NCBI GenBank assembly: GCA_016927965.1
Contig: JAFGLP010000180.1
Coordinates: 1 to 34,131 of the forward strand
Reading direction: 5' to 3'
Origin: Dehalococcoidia bacterium
GTDB taxonomy: Bacteria; Chloroflexota; Dehalococcoidia; GIF9; UBA5629
DNA length: 34,131 nt
Shown here: positions 21,612 through 29,099 of the stretch, one piece after another
How the letters are laid out: each line of letters opens with the position of its first letter
How positions within the stretch are numbered: the stretch's first letter is position 1
Notes under the pieces: model-generated
Told to the model about the DNA's origin: nothing
What the model saw: the letters and a program-made list of their open reading frames with translations, nothing else
Database searches by the model: none
Translations under genes and position numbers: made by a program

Positions 21612-22211
21612 ATGAGTGAAACCGGGCAGCATCAAATGAAAAAATCGTCCCCGGCATCTTCCAAAGATAAGGTGCTGCACGGAGTATTATGTGTCATTGC
21701 TGCTGTGTTAACTGTGATAGCTTTGGGATGTATCGTTCTTTTTCATTCTTCGGCAGGATTCCTGAATAACATACTAATCGGTCATGGTACAGGCATGGCA
21801 AGTATGCAGGATAAGACAGGAGTTGATCAGGATAATGCCGGCGCAACCGGCGCATGTGATGGTCTGAATGCTACGTCATACATTGAATCAGGGTATGGTA
21901 ATATCGGAGCCGGCAATACGGGTGGAGATTCCTCTAGCAGCGCTGCAAATGCGACTGGAGATAACGGGGATAGCGATACTGCAGATAGCAGCTTTAGCTC
22001 ACTAGACGGTGGTGATACCACAGATGGGGATGCTGATGGTTCCGGCGACACATCGGGCGGTAGCACTGGAAGTTCCGATGACACATCTTATGCTGGCGAC
22101 AGTGATGGGACAGGTGGCGGCGATGATTCATCTACCGGTGGTGCAACTACCGTAAACCGCATCAAAAGCGCATGTTTCGGCGGCGTGGGCCGCTGCTATG
22201 TTGGTGAATAG
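21612..22211 (+). CDS. membrane-anchored Gly/Asp/Ser-rich protein with C-terminal Cys tail
   Basis: 199 residues, no known family. A short cytoplasmic N-terminus rich in Ser/Lys is followed by one membrane segment (about 22-46), then about 130 residues of low-complexity Gly, Asp, Ser and Thr that must be flexible, acidic and extracellular, and finally a conserved-looking tail VNRIKSACFGGVGRCYVGE with Cys188 and Cys195. The contrast between the linker and the basic, Cys-containing tail suggests the tail is the functional part presented on a stalk. GAGAAG is a weak ribosome site. It follows the pilin-like gene by 64 bases on the same strand. Confidence 0.65.
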   Translation: MSETGQHQMKKSSPASSKDKVLHGVLCVIAAVLTVIALGCIVLFHSSAGFLNNILIGHGTGMASMQDKTGVDQDNAGATGACDGLNATSYIESGYGNIGAGNTGGDSSSSAANATGDNGDSDTADSSFSSLDGGDTTDGDADGSGDTSGGSTGSSDDTSYAGDSDGTGGGDDSSTGGATTVNRIKSACFGGVGRCYVGE

Positions 22212-22405
22212 CACTATTTCTATGTAATTTGGTCATTTTTATAGAATTTGACTTAGCCACTTTTTCACTACGCAGTTAGAATTTCTAATTCGTCTGAGAG
22301 ATGCCCTGTTTGATCTATGATGATAACAGCTGCATTTTCCTTGCCTGCCGGCAATAGCTATAATTAAACTAAATTCTGCGTTATTGATATCATTATTCAA
22401 ATAAT
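22212..22405. other. intergenic with palindrome
   Basis: No gene supported. A short palindrome TTAGAATTTCTAA near 22276 and a TATAAT near 22360 could belong to the promoter of the lipoprotein gene; the ATG at 22406 has no Shine-Dalgarno. Confidence 0.35.
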
Positions 22406-23224
22406 ATGAGGTACTGGCAAAAGGCGGTATACGTATTACTGGCGGTGTCTTTATCAATCTGCTGCTTATCCTGTTGCTCGAAGGCTGTTTCTAGGTCTGA
22501 TAATACAACGGTATCAGTTTCATTCCGTTCTTCCCCTGTTGAAGATTATAAATTCGAGACGGGAAGCATATCGGTTATTCCTGAGGAAGCACTCCTGGGA
22601 ACATTTGTCACGGTCAGTCTGCCGGTACGGAATATTGGTAGATGCAAAAACGCCTTTATTGCAACTTTATATATAGACGGTAATGAATATATTACACAGG
22701 ATATTACACTCGCTCCTGGAAATGGTGGTTCCGTAACTTATGTATTGTCTAATCTCCGTGCGGGCACTCATGAAATCTCCGTGGCCGGCTTGAAAAGCAG
22801 TGTAAAAATTTACACTATAGACCGCTTCACAATTAGTAATCACCAGGATTATCAGCCTTATTATACGCCGCTGGAGTATACTCCATTGCCTCCTTTGCCG
22901 CATCTATCTACCGATCATTTCACCCCGCCAGCGGTACCATTTTTTATTACCAGAATAGATTTCCGTTATCCATTTCCACAATCGTTCAGCATCATTGATT
23001 CCAGTGGCAAGCAGTTATACAGTGCAGAAAATGCATATCAACCCAGTATGAAAGTCCCCGCAACACAAGTAAACGGAGATTTCAGCATTCAAATGCAAAC
23101 AAGTCAATTGAGTGCCGACGTCAGGTCTCAGTTTTTTGGGTTCAATAGTTGGAAACAGGTAGTAGCCTATTACTGGCCGGAAGTGTCTGCTGTGGAAGGG
23201 GTCTGTAAACGTTTTGTCCCTTAG
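22406..23224 (+). CDS. putative lipoprotein with CARDB-like domain
   Basis: 272 residues. The N-terminus is a signal peptide with clustered cysteines (SLSICCLSCCSK, Cys19, 20, 23, 24), fitting lipoprotein export although the exact lipobox is ambiguous. Residues about 52-135 (GSISVIPEEALLGTFVTVSL, NIGRCKNAFIATLYIDGN, LRAGTHEISVAG) match the CARDB/Ig-like fold of cell-surface adhesion proteins. A Pro/Tyr-rich linker (about 148-180) precedes a C-terminal domain without recognised family that ends VEGVCKRFVP. It is probably exposed on the outer face and binds partners or substrate. Function is inferred only from fold and position. Confidence 0.7.
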   Translation: MRYWQKAVYVLLAVSLSICCLSCCSKAVSRSDNTTVSVSFRSSPVEDYKFETGSISVIPEEALLGTFVTVSLPVRNIGRCKNAFIATLYIDGNEYITQDITLAPGNGGSVTYVLSNLRAGTHEISVAGLKSSVKIYTIDRFTISNHQDYQPYYTPLEYTPLPPLPHLSTDHFTPPAVPFFITRIDFRYPFPQSFSIIDSSGKQLYSAENAYQPSMKVPATQVNGDFSIQMQTSQLSADVRSQFFGFNSWKQVVAYYWPEVSAVEGVCKRFVP

Positions 23225-23416
23225 CCAGTGCCGCCGCAGGCTTGTTTTGAGACCCCTGCAACGGCACCACCGAGTAATATTAATCAGGAGGAAAACTGAT
23301 TAAAATCATTTAATATATATAGAATACCTCAGGATTGTTATTCTGGATATCACCTAACGGTACTGATTTTACTAGTATTATAGTAATGGCCTACGATGTT
23401 ACTGCGTTTTAGAGAT

Positions 23417-23453
23417 GACAGGACCCTGCTGCCTGTGCCAGCAGGGTCCTGTC
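23417..23453. other. perfect 15-base-pair hairpin
   Basis: GACAGGACCCTGCTG (23417-23431) and its exact complement (23439-23453) around a 7-base loop. No T run follows on either strand, so it is not a standard terminator. It lies between the convergent lipoprotein gene and the small membrane protein gene, where it could stop or protect both transcripts. Confidence 0.7.
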
Positions 23454-23482
23454 AATATAGTAAATAACTGGTACTACTGATA

Positions 23483-23608
23483 CTACTTATACCAGCTATC
23501 GTCTGATGGTATACGCACTGTTGCTCTGCTAACGTGGTCGTGTACTATTACGCCTACTAATGCTATCGCCGGTAAGCATAACACCAAAAGCACTACTAAT
23601 TGCAGCAT
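23483..23608 (-). CDS. small single-pass membrane protein, 41 residues
   Basis: ATG at 23608 is preceded by GCGAGGTGACTAA, a good ribosome site. The peptide starts MLQLVVLLVLCLPAIALVGV, a single membrane helix, followed by a short polar tail that contains HDHVSRATVRIPSDDSWYK. No homologue is known to me. The tail has two His and several charged residues. It stands alone on the minus strand among plus-strand surface genes, with the 15-bp hairpin at 23417-23453 just downstream. Confidence 0.55.
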   Translation of the reverse strand: MLQLVVLLVLCLPAIALVGVIVHDHVSRATVRIPSDDSWYK

Positions 23609-23813
23609 TTAGTCACCTCGCTGTTTTTACTCAAGTATCCTTTTCTTAACATTGTAGAACTGCTACGATGCCGCGTCACCATTGAAAATAGTGAGTATTT
23701 TTATTGTGTTGCTAATTGTTTCGATTAGGTATTCCCTGTAATTTGATGATATTATTGCTTATATGTTGTGCTATTATGCAGTTAGGCAAATATAGCGATG
23801 GTGTTAACAGGAA

Positions 23814-24578
23814 TTGCGTCAATACAGGCAGTGTAATATTTGCGGCACACTTAATGATGAAAGAACTGACCGCTGCATACGTTGCGGCGGTATGATCCTG
23901 CAAAATAAAATTGCTCTATGTCCAGGTCAGTGGGTAGCTAGCAGCATTGCTGTGCAGCAGTTTACCTGTTACAAGTGCGGCTTTAGCAACGCTGTTGGGT
24001 CTTTATCATGCATAAATTGTAATGAAAGTTTCTATACTATATGTCCTCATTGCAACAACTGGGTTGGCAAGTATCTTTCTTATTGCCCCGTATGTCTGCG
24101 GGCAATATATCCGCCATTAAATAATAGCCTCTTTCAAATTAAGTATCCGGGGAATAGTCGATCCGGGAAGAAGAGGTCAATAGGAATTATTTCGGCTGTT
24201 CTGGTTGTCTGTGCCGTTCTTATTGTAGGTTTGGACCTGGCACTAAATAGACCAGTTCCCTCTTTGCCCACAAATGGTGAGTATGAAACAAGTGCGTCAC
24301 AAAACGCAGCAGGACATTTTAGTGGGCAGCCTATATCAGCTCATACTCTTTCTCCGGTACCGGATACAACCCCTACGCCGATTTCGAATGTAGCAGATTC
24401 GTCTATTAGTGTTGCTGGCCAAGATATTGAGGTTGAATATAATCTGCCGGAAGATTCGATTGACGCAGGATCTGACAGCGGCTCAGGTACAAAATATGTT
24501 GATACCTATCTGCAAGAGAACTTTCCGAACTGGGGGCATTGCTCGGGCGGTAGTTGCCGGGGCGGTTGTTGCTACTAA
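23814..24578 (+). CDS. multi-zinc-ribbon membrane protein with C-terminal Cys-rich tail
   Basis: 254 residues from TTG 23814 (ACAGGA upstream). The cytoplasmic part holds CxxC knuckles at Cys7/10, 21/24, 52/55, 66/69, 77/80 and 91/94, enough for three zinc ribbons of the double-zinc-ribbon type. One membrane segment follows (about 122-144), then about 95 residues of Ser/Thr/Pro-rich extracellular linker, an acidic patch (YNLPEDSIDAGSDSGSG) and the tail NWGHCSGGSCRGGCCY with Cys243, 248, 252 and 253. Architecture parallels the protein at 21612: helix, flexible stalk, short Cys/Gly tail at the very C-terminus. No family recognised beyond the zinc ribbons. Confidence 0.7.
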   Translation: MRQYRQCNICGTLNDERTDRCIRCGGMILQNKIALCPGQWVASSIAVQQFTCYKCGFSNAVGSLSCINCNESFYTICPHCNNWVGKYLSYCPVCLRAIYPPLNNSLFQIKYPGNSRSGKKRSIGIISAVLVVCAVLIVGLDLALNRPVPSLPTNGEYETSASQNAAGHFSGQPISAHTLSPVPDTTPTPISNVADSSISVAGQDIEVEYNLPEDSIDAGSDSGSGTKYVDTYLQENFPNWGHCSGGSCRGGCCY

Positions 24579-24607
24579 CACGATACGATAAGATTGAAAC
24601 ACCAATT

Positions 24608-25390
24608 TCAATTTTGCAGGTTTATCAGTTCGTAATCCATATTTTCTTCACGAAGTTTCTTGATAAGTCCGGGAAATGCATCAGCCGTGCATACAATAAC
24701 AACCGGCAAACCGCAATGAGCTGCTTCAATCGCTGCCTCTGCAGCACCGTACTGATATTTTGGTTTAAATCCAGCACGCTGTAATGCAACTAGCGCTTCG
24801 ATACCGATAGCCCCAATATGTATTGTATTGCCAAGATGTGATTTAAGCAGATCAATATCCACCGCAGCAGAGCCGCCCTTATTGATGGCAGGAATCTGTA
24901 TGATGGTTATTTTCTTAATCTCCAGGTCTACCAGTCCTTCGATATTGGTTACTCCCACATCATGGCCCTTTTTTGCAGAAGAAAGGCAAAGCCCCTTAGC
25001 CGGCCCGCTGACGTCCGGACTGGCAAATAGAAGCCCGTCTTTCATTATCAATCCAACAACCTGACCTTTTATCAGGTCGGTGTCGGCTACGGCAGCACAG
25101 GTAGTAATATCAGTGATAACGCTGTTAACGCGTGAAAGGTAATCACGCAATTCACGCAGCATCTCCAACATCCAGTTTACGCCTGTTACGCTCACACTGT
25201 AGCTGGAGCGGCCTGCTGATGTGACGAAACCGTCCTCGACCATTTTCTGTATATAATCTGATACTGCCTGCGGAGTAATCCCAAGTTTAGATGCGATTTG
25301 TCTCTGCTGAATATTTGGCCCTGACGCCGCAATTTCCACAAGTATTTCAAATCTTGTGGCAGAGTACTTATTTTGCAGAATCTCTATCAT
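24608..25390 (-). CDS. winged-helix transcriptional regulator with uncharacterised C-terminal domain
   Basis: 260 residues from ATG 25390 (TTG 25396 also possible). The N-terminal 75 residues are a MarR/ArsR-like winged helix: RFEILVEIAASGPNIQQRQI, then KLGITPQAVSDYIQKMVEDG. The remainder (about 95-260) is a conserved-looking globular domain with Gly-rich segments (GLIMKDGLLFASPDVSGPAKG, split here as GLIMKDGLLF and SPDVSGPAKG) that I cannot name; similar regulators occur in archaea. It lies downstream of the CoA-binding protein on the same strand with a 64-base gap, so it may regulate or be co-transcribed with it. No ligand is evident. Confidence 0.68.
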   Translation of the reverse strand: MIEILQNKYSATRFEILVEIAASGPNIQQRQIASKLGITPQAVSDYIQKMVEDGFVTSAGRSSYSVSVTGVNWMLEMLRELRDYLSRVNSVITDITTCAAVADTDLIKGQVVGLIMKDGLLFASPDVSGPAKGLCLSSAKKGHDVGVTNIEGLVDLEIKKITIIQIPAINKGGSAAVDIDLLKSHLGNTIHIGAIGIEALVALQRAGFKPKYQYGAAEAAIEAAHCGLPVVIVCTADAFPGLIKKLREENMDYELINLQN

Positions 25391-25454
25391 TTCCAAACAC
25401 CATCATCCAAGCAATGCTATCGTAAAACTGACTATACTAATCACAAGGAAGATC

Positions 25455-26888
25455 TCAAGTATGGGTATGCATATAATCTATATACTTGCGGATAGCCGAG
25501 GCAGCCCGGGAGAACGATGGGAAAACAGGCAAGCCCAGTGAAATCAGCTTAGATTGCACCTCATCCATCAGTGCTCTACCCTCACGGCTTACAGCGAAGT
25601 GTAAAACAACAGCTATAGGTTTGGTTACGACCCGTGAGATTTGTGTAACCACCTCGGTAAAAAATCCTGCCGGTATTTTGCGATTGAGCAAAGCATACAT
25701 GTCGAATGGGAACTGCATCATTATTATGTCAATCTGGCTGGACTGCGACACCAGTTTAACCGCGTTGACATGAGCATCTGCATTACTATAAAGAGACATG
25801 TCTATCGGATTTCTGAAGATACTCCCCGCTTCCGAGCCGTATATATTGTGAAGGCCTTTACGGATATCGCTATGAAGTAATGGTATGTGCAACCCTTCCC
25901 CGGCGATCTCGTCGGCGGCCTGCACCGCTATCCCGCCGCCTACGCCGAAAAGAGCAACATTCTTTCCGGCGGGACGTTTGAATTTATTAAATATCAGAGC
26001 CACATCCACCAGTTCCGACATACTGTTTACCTGTATGGCGCCTGCCTGTTTGATAAGATCGCGCCATATATCAGCTTTGCCGGCGATGGCACTGGTGTGC
26101 GATGCACATGTACGGGCGCCAGTATCAGTAGTTCCGCCTTTGCTTATTACTACCGGCTTGATGGAAGCTGACTTTTTAAGCACTTCACTGAAACGCTGAC
26201 CGTTTTTAACACCTTCGACATACATTAAAATAATGCTTGTATCCTGATCATCAGCCAGATATTCCAGGTAATCTGTTTCGTTAAGATCAGCAGCATTGCC
26301 GTAGCTGATGGCCTTGCTGAAAAAGAGATTCCTGGAAAAAGCATCCCTTATGCAGAATATGCAGTTTCCCCCGCTTTGCGAGATCAGTCCAACCGTTCCC
26401 GGTGTTTGAGGAAAACCGGTCTGGTCTGGATATTGTGATGCGAAAGTGAGTCCTGCGCGAGGATTATAAATGCCCATGCAATTAGGCCCGATAATACGCA
26501 GCCCAAATTTATGGGCGATCTTGAGTATATCATGTTCTAGGTTCTTGCCAATTTCATCTTCAATTTCACTGTATCCTGATGTAAAAAGATGTACAGCTTT
26601 TATGCCCTTGGTGCCGGCATCCTCAACAAGCTTGGGAGTAAATCTGGCGGGTATAGCTGATACCAGCAAGTCGACCGGTCCCGGTATATCTAAAATACTA
26701 CTGTATATATCATTGTCAAAAAAGCGGCCACCCGAGGGATGCACAGGGTAAATTTTACCTTTAAAACCATATTCGCGCAGACTCATTGCATATCTCTGCG
26801 CCATGCTGGGTGTTGAAAGGTCCTGTGAAACTCCTGCGATAGCTACTGCTGATGGCTTAAAGACAGAATCAAGTGAAAATTCGGGCAT
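25455..26888 (-). CDS. CoA-binding protein, alpha part of ADP-forming acyl-CoA synthetase
   Basis: 477 residues from ATG 26888, chosen because GGAGGCGGAT precedes it. The N-terminal CoA-binding Rossmann domain (FKPSAVAIAGVSQDLSTPSM onward, to about 125) is followed by two succinyl-CoA-ligase-like flavodoxin domains (IIGPNCMGIYNP, GLISQSGGN, then GVGGGIAVQAADE). The phosphohistidine site is His264 in CASHTSAIAGK. NDP-forming acyl-CoA synthetases make ATP from acyl-CoA, with the ATP-grasp beta part either fused or separate; here it is absent, so a partner must be encoded elsewhere, or the protein is a CoA-ester sensor. The next gene downstream is the winged-helix regulator. Confidence 0.82.
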   Translation of the reverse strand: MPEFSLDSVFKPSAVAIAGVSQDLSTPSMAQRYAMSLREYGFKGKIYPVHPSGGRFFDNDIYSSILDIPGPVDLLVSAIPARFTPKLVEDAGTKGIKAVHLFTSGYSEIEDEIGKNLEHDILKIAHKFGLRIIGPNCMGIYNPRAGLTFASQYPDQTGFPQTPGTVGLISQSGGNCIFCIRDAFSRNLFFSKAISYGNAADLNETDYLEYLADDQDTSIILMYVEGVKNGQRFSEVLKKSASIKPVVISKGGTTDTGARTCASHTSAIAGKADIWRDLIKQAGAIQVNSMSELVDVALIFNKFKRPAGKNVALFGVGGGIAVQAADEIAGEGLHIPLLHSDIRKGLHNIYGSEAGSIFRNPIDMSLYSNADAHVNAVKLVSQSSQIDIIMMQFPFDMYALLNRKIPAGFFTEVVTQISRVVTKPIAVVLHFAVSREGRALMDEVQSKLISLGLPVFPSFSRAASAIRKYIDYMHTHT

Positions 26889-27088
26889 ATCCGCCTCCGA
26901 CTCCGAAATTGAAGTGTAGTTGATTGTATATTTATTTAAAAGCATATTCAAGCATGGCGGCTGTTAATCATGAATTCTTTATTCCAAATGAAACAAGATG
27001 GAACCGTACTGGTGTAAAAGTAAGATTAAGGAGAGATATAGATTTAAAAATCTTAAGTACGGTAAAACAAACGTTAGTTATGATGTAC

Positions 27089-27118
27089 TTGACATAGCGG
27101 TTCTTTTATAACTAATAT
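27089..27118 (+). promoter_or_regulatory. promoter of tRNA-Gly
   Basis: Perfect TTGACA at 27089-27094, 18-base spacer, TAATAT at 27113-27118. The tRNA starts 17 bases after the -10 box. Confidence 0.65.
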
Positions 27119-27135
27119 AATCAAGTTCTTGATTG

Positions 27136-27210
27136 GCGGGTGTAACTCAGCGGTAGAGCGCTTGCTTCCCAAGCAAGATGTCGTGGGTTCGAATCCCATC
27201 ACCCGCTCCA
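27136..27210 (+). tRNA. tRNA-Gly(CCC)
   Basis: 75 bases with encoded CCA. Acceptor GCGGGTG/CACCCGC, anticodon stem CTTGC/GCAAG around loop TTCCCAA (anticodon CCC), T arm TGGG-rich with TTCGAAT. All stems pair. The discriminator base is T, as usual for bacterial tRNA-Gly. Confidence 0.95.
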
Positions 27211-27323
27211 CCTACTTTTAACCATAAAAGCCCCAAAAAATGATGATTGGCACGCAAGTGCTCGTAGTTAGGCTGGACTATTGCGTCAGTCCGATAATCT
27301 CGAAGTATGATATTTCGATAGTA

Positions 27324-27800
27324 CTACTTGGATCTTCTGACCCAGTGTTTGAATAATGGCTGATTACCGGGGATACTCTCATCATTATACCAGCGGACAG
27401 TTGATGTGACATTGCACGGCAATTCAGTGCCGTCTTTATGATAGAAACTAATTTTGTAATCTATTACGTAGCCTTTTTTCTCAACTTCAAGCTGAAGTAA
27501 TTCCCCGGCGGAAGGATCTCCGCAAATGCTGGTAATGCATTGTCCCACGATATCTTCAACATCATAACCAAGCAGATTTATAAGAGGCTGGTTAACGTCA
27601 ACAAAGCGGCCGTCACCGGTAGTGAAAAAAATGGCATCTTTAGATTGCCTCATAATCGTGCGTGTGATGTTCTTCCCGGCAAGAAGTCTCTGATACGCCA
27701 AAATATGTTCAAGATCATCCCTTTCAAGATCTGCTACGCGTGGGCGGATGCTGGAAACATCAATGTCAGATACAAATTCACTTACAACTGCCGTTTTCAT
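27324..27800 (-). CDS. single-PAS-domain signalling protein
   Basis: 158 residues, no membrane segment. A short N-terminal helical region (about 20-45, LERDDLEHILAYQRLLAGKN) precedes one PAS domain (about 46-145): QSKDAIFFTTGDGRFVDVNQ, LLGYDVEDIVGQ and FYHKDGTELPCNVTSTVRWY. The usual DITERK-type exit sequence is replaced by LFKHWVRRSK, and no kinase, GGDEF or other output domain follows, so it is a free sensor module or has lost its output by truncation. GAGGT before the ATG serves as ribosome site. The gene lies alone between tRNA-Gly and tRNA-Lys, with no partner to suggest its signal. Confidence 0.75.
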   Translation of the reverse strand: MKTAVVSEFVSDIDVSSIRPRVADLERDDLEHILAYQRLLAGKNITRTIMRQSKDAIFFTTGDGRFVDVNQPLINLLGYDVEDIVGQCITSICGDPSAGELLQLEVEKKGYVIDYKISFYHKDGTELPCNVTSTVRWYNDESIPGNQPLFKHWVRRSK

Positions 27801-27992
27801 TTCTAATACCTCGCTCTGGTTGTATCAACAATACCACCACTATTTTCTCACCATGTATAAAATCTTATACCTTGAATACTGATGTGAAAATCACCCATCG
27901 GTACCTTTTCATATAGTACTTTGGTGGGGTACAGTCCTGAAAAGCTGAATAAGTATAAATATTATGTCAACAGACGGTATAATCAAGTGAAA

Positions 27993-28021
27993 TTGCCTGA
28001 GGATGAGGTATATGCTACACT
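27993..28021 (+). promoter_or_regulatory. promoter of tRNA-Lys
   Basis: TTGCCT at 27993-27998, 17 bases, TACACT at 28016-28021. The predicted start is about 30 bases before the mature tRNA. Confidence 0.55.
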
Positions 28022-28059
28022 TTTAATCTGGTTTTGCAGAAATGCAGACCAGTCATAAT

Positions 28060-28135
28060 GGGCCGTTAGCTCAGTTGGTAGAGCAACTGACTTTTAATCA
28101 GTGGGTCGCAGGTTCGATTCCTGCACGGCCTACCA
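28060..28135 (+). tRNA. tRNA-Lys(TTT)
   Basis: 76 bases with encoded CCA. Acceptor GGGCCGT/ACGGCCT (G-T at the first pair), anticodon stem ACTGA/TCAGT with loop CTTTTAA (anticodon TTT), T arm GCAGG-TTCGATT-CCTGC. Confidence 0.95.
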
Positions 28136-28357
28136 CTCTCAAAACCCACCAATTTTCCCCGTTTCGCAAGATGAATCAGTGTGTCAAATCATAGGTTTCG
28201 TATTGTATACAGCTCTCTGAGGCAGGCATTTATGTCATGCCCGGAGATACTAAGTTTACTTTAGCCGCCTTATCTTTTACCGCCAATTTTCGCACTAAAA
28301 TTGCAACTAGCTGCATTCTATGTCTTCAGGATTTGGAGTAGATAGCCCCTGAAGTAG

Positions 28358-28951
28358 TTAAGGCATTTTTGTCTTATCTCCGGGATTTAGTGTCTTCAGG
28401 CACGCTGATATGCTCTTTCTAGTGGGAAGCAGGAAAGGCGTCCTGCGCTGGTATTCGGGGTAATCGGGGAACATTCTGATAAAGAATACATTGTCTTGCA
28501 GGATAACATAGATAATATCCATGATTAGCCAAAGTATGACGGCAAGGAAGAGTGTGATGGAAGGAAAGATCATGGCAAGAGATAAATAAACAAGCGTCAG
28601 CCAAAGCACCCCCGGGTGCCTGCACAAAGCGTAAGTGCCAGTGGTGATGAGCTTGCTGCCTATCCCTTTTTGTAAATAGGTGCTACGGAAGGGGATTTCT
28701 ATGAATAAAGAGTAAATAAGTAGCAATAATGATACTGGCAGCAGGCAGGTTCCTAGGACTAAAACATAAACCGAAATATCGAATTTATCAGGGCTTATGC
28801 AGACCATTACCGTGGCGTAGATATTAAGGCCTGCAGCCGCCAGCCCGGCAATATGCTGTATAAGGGGTATGTTCTTCAAGCTCAGCCAATCATAGGAATA
28901 CGCTATCAGGAAGCTGATAATACCTATGATTATATATATCACAGCCGGCAT
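28358..28951 (-). CDS. ICMT/PEMT-like membrane methyltransferase-family protein
   Basis: 197 residues with about five hydrophobic segments (4-20, 33-52, 58-83, 109-127, 129-150). The C-terminal signature LITTGTYALCRHPGVLW followed later by FPDYPEYQRRTPFLLP resembles the catalytic end of isoprenylcysteine-carboxyl-methyltransferase and phospholipid N-methyltransferase families (G-x-Y-x-x-x-RHP, then a P-x-Y-x-x-Y-like segment). These use S-adenosylmethionine to modify lipids or lipid-linked cysteine at the membrane. Substrate is unknown; prenylated proteins are not expected in bacteria. No ribosome site precedes the ATG and an AT-rich TAATAT lies just upstream, so the leader is short. Stand-alone gene. 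Confidence 0.72.
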   Translation of the reverse strand: MPAVIYIIIGIISFLIAYSYDWLSLKNIPLIQHIAGLAAAGLNIYATVMVCISPDKFDISVYVLVLGTCLLPVSLLLLIYSLFIEIPFRSTYLQKGIGSKLITTGTYALCRHPGVLWLTLVYLSLAMIFPSITLFLAVILWLIMDIIYVILQDNVFFIRMFPDYPEYQRRTPFLLPTRKSISACLKTLNPGDKTKMP

Positions 28952-29099
28952 TATATTCTAAGATATTAAACCCGGCAACTGTCTTTCCAGTCACTATCAT
29001 TAGTATATGAGTAACCTATTTTTCACGAGGCTGCCTGTTTACTTAAATTCGGCCGTGTGTGATATATTTAAAATAATAAAACGCGTTTGGGGGTAATTT

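Noticed and set aside
19132..24578. Complete lasso-peptide gene cluster
   Set aside because: No B-protein (leader peptidase), PqqD-like domain or exporter is present; only a cyclase-family relative and a doubtful peptide.
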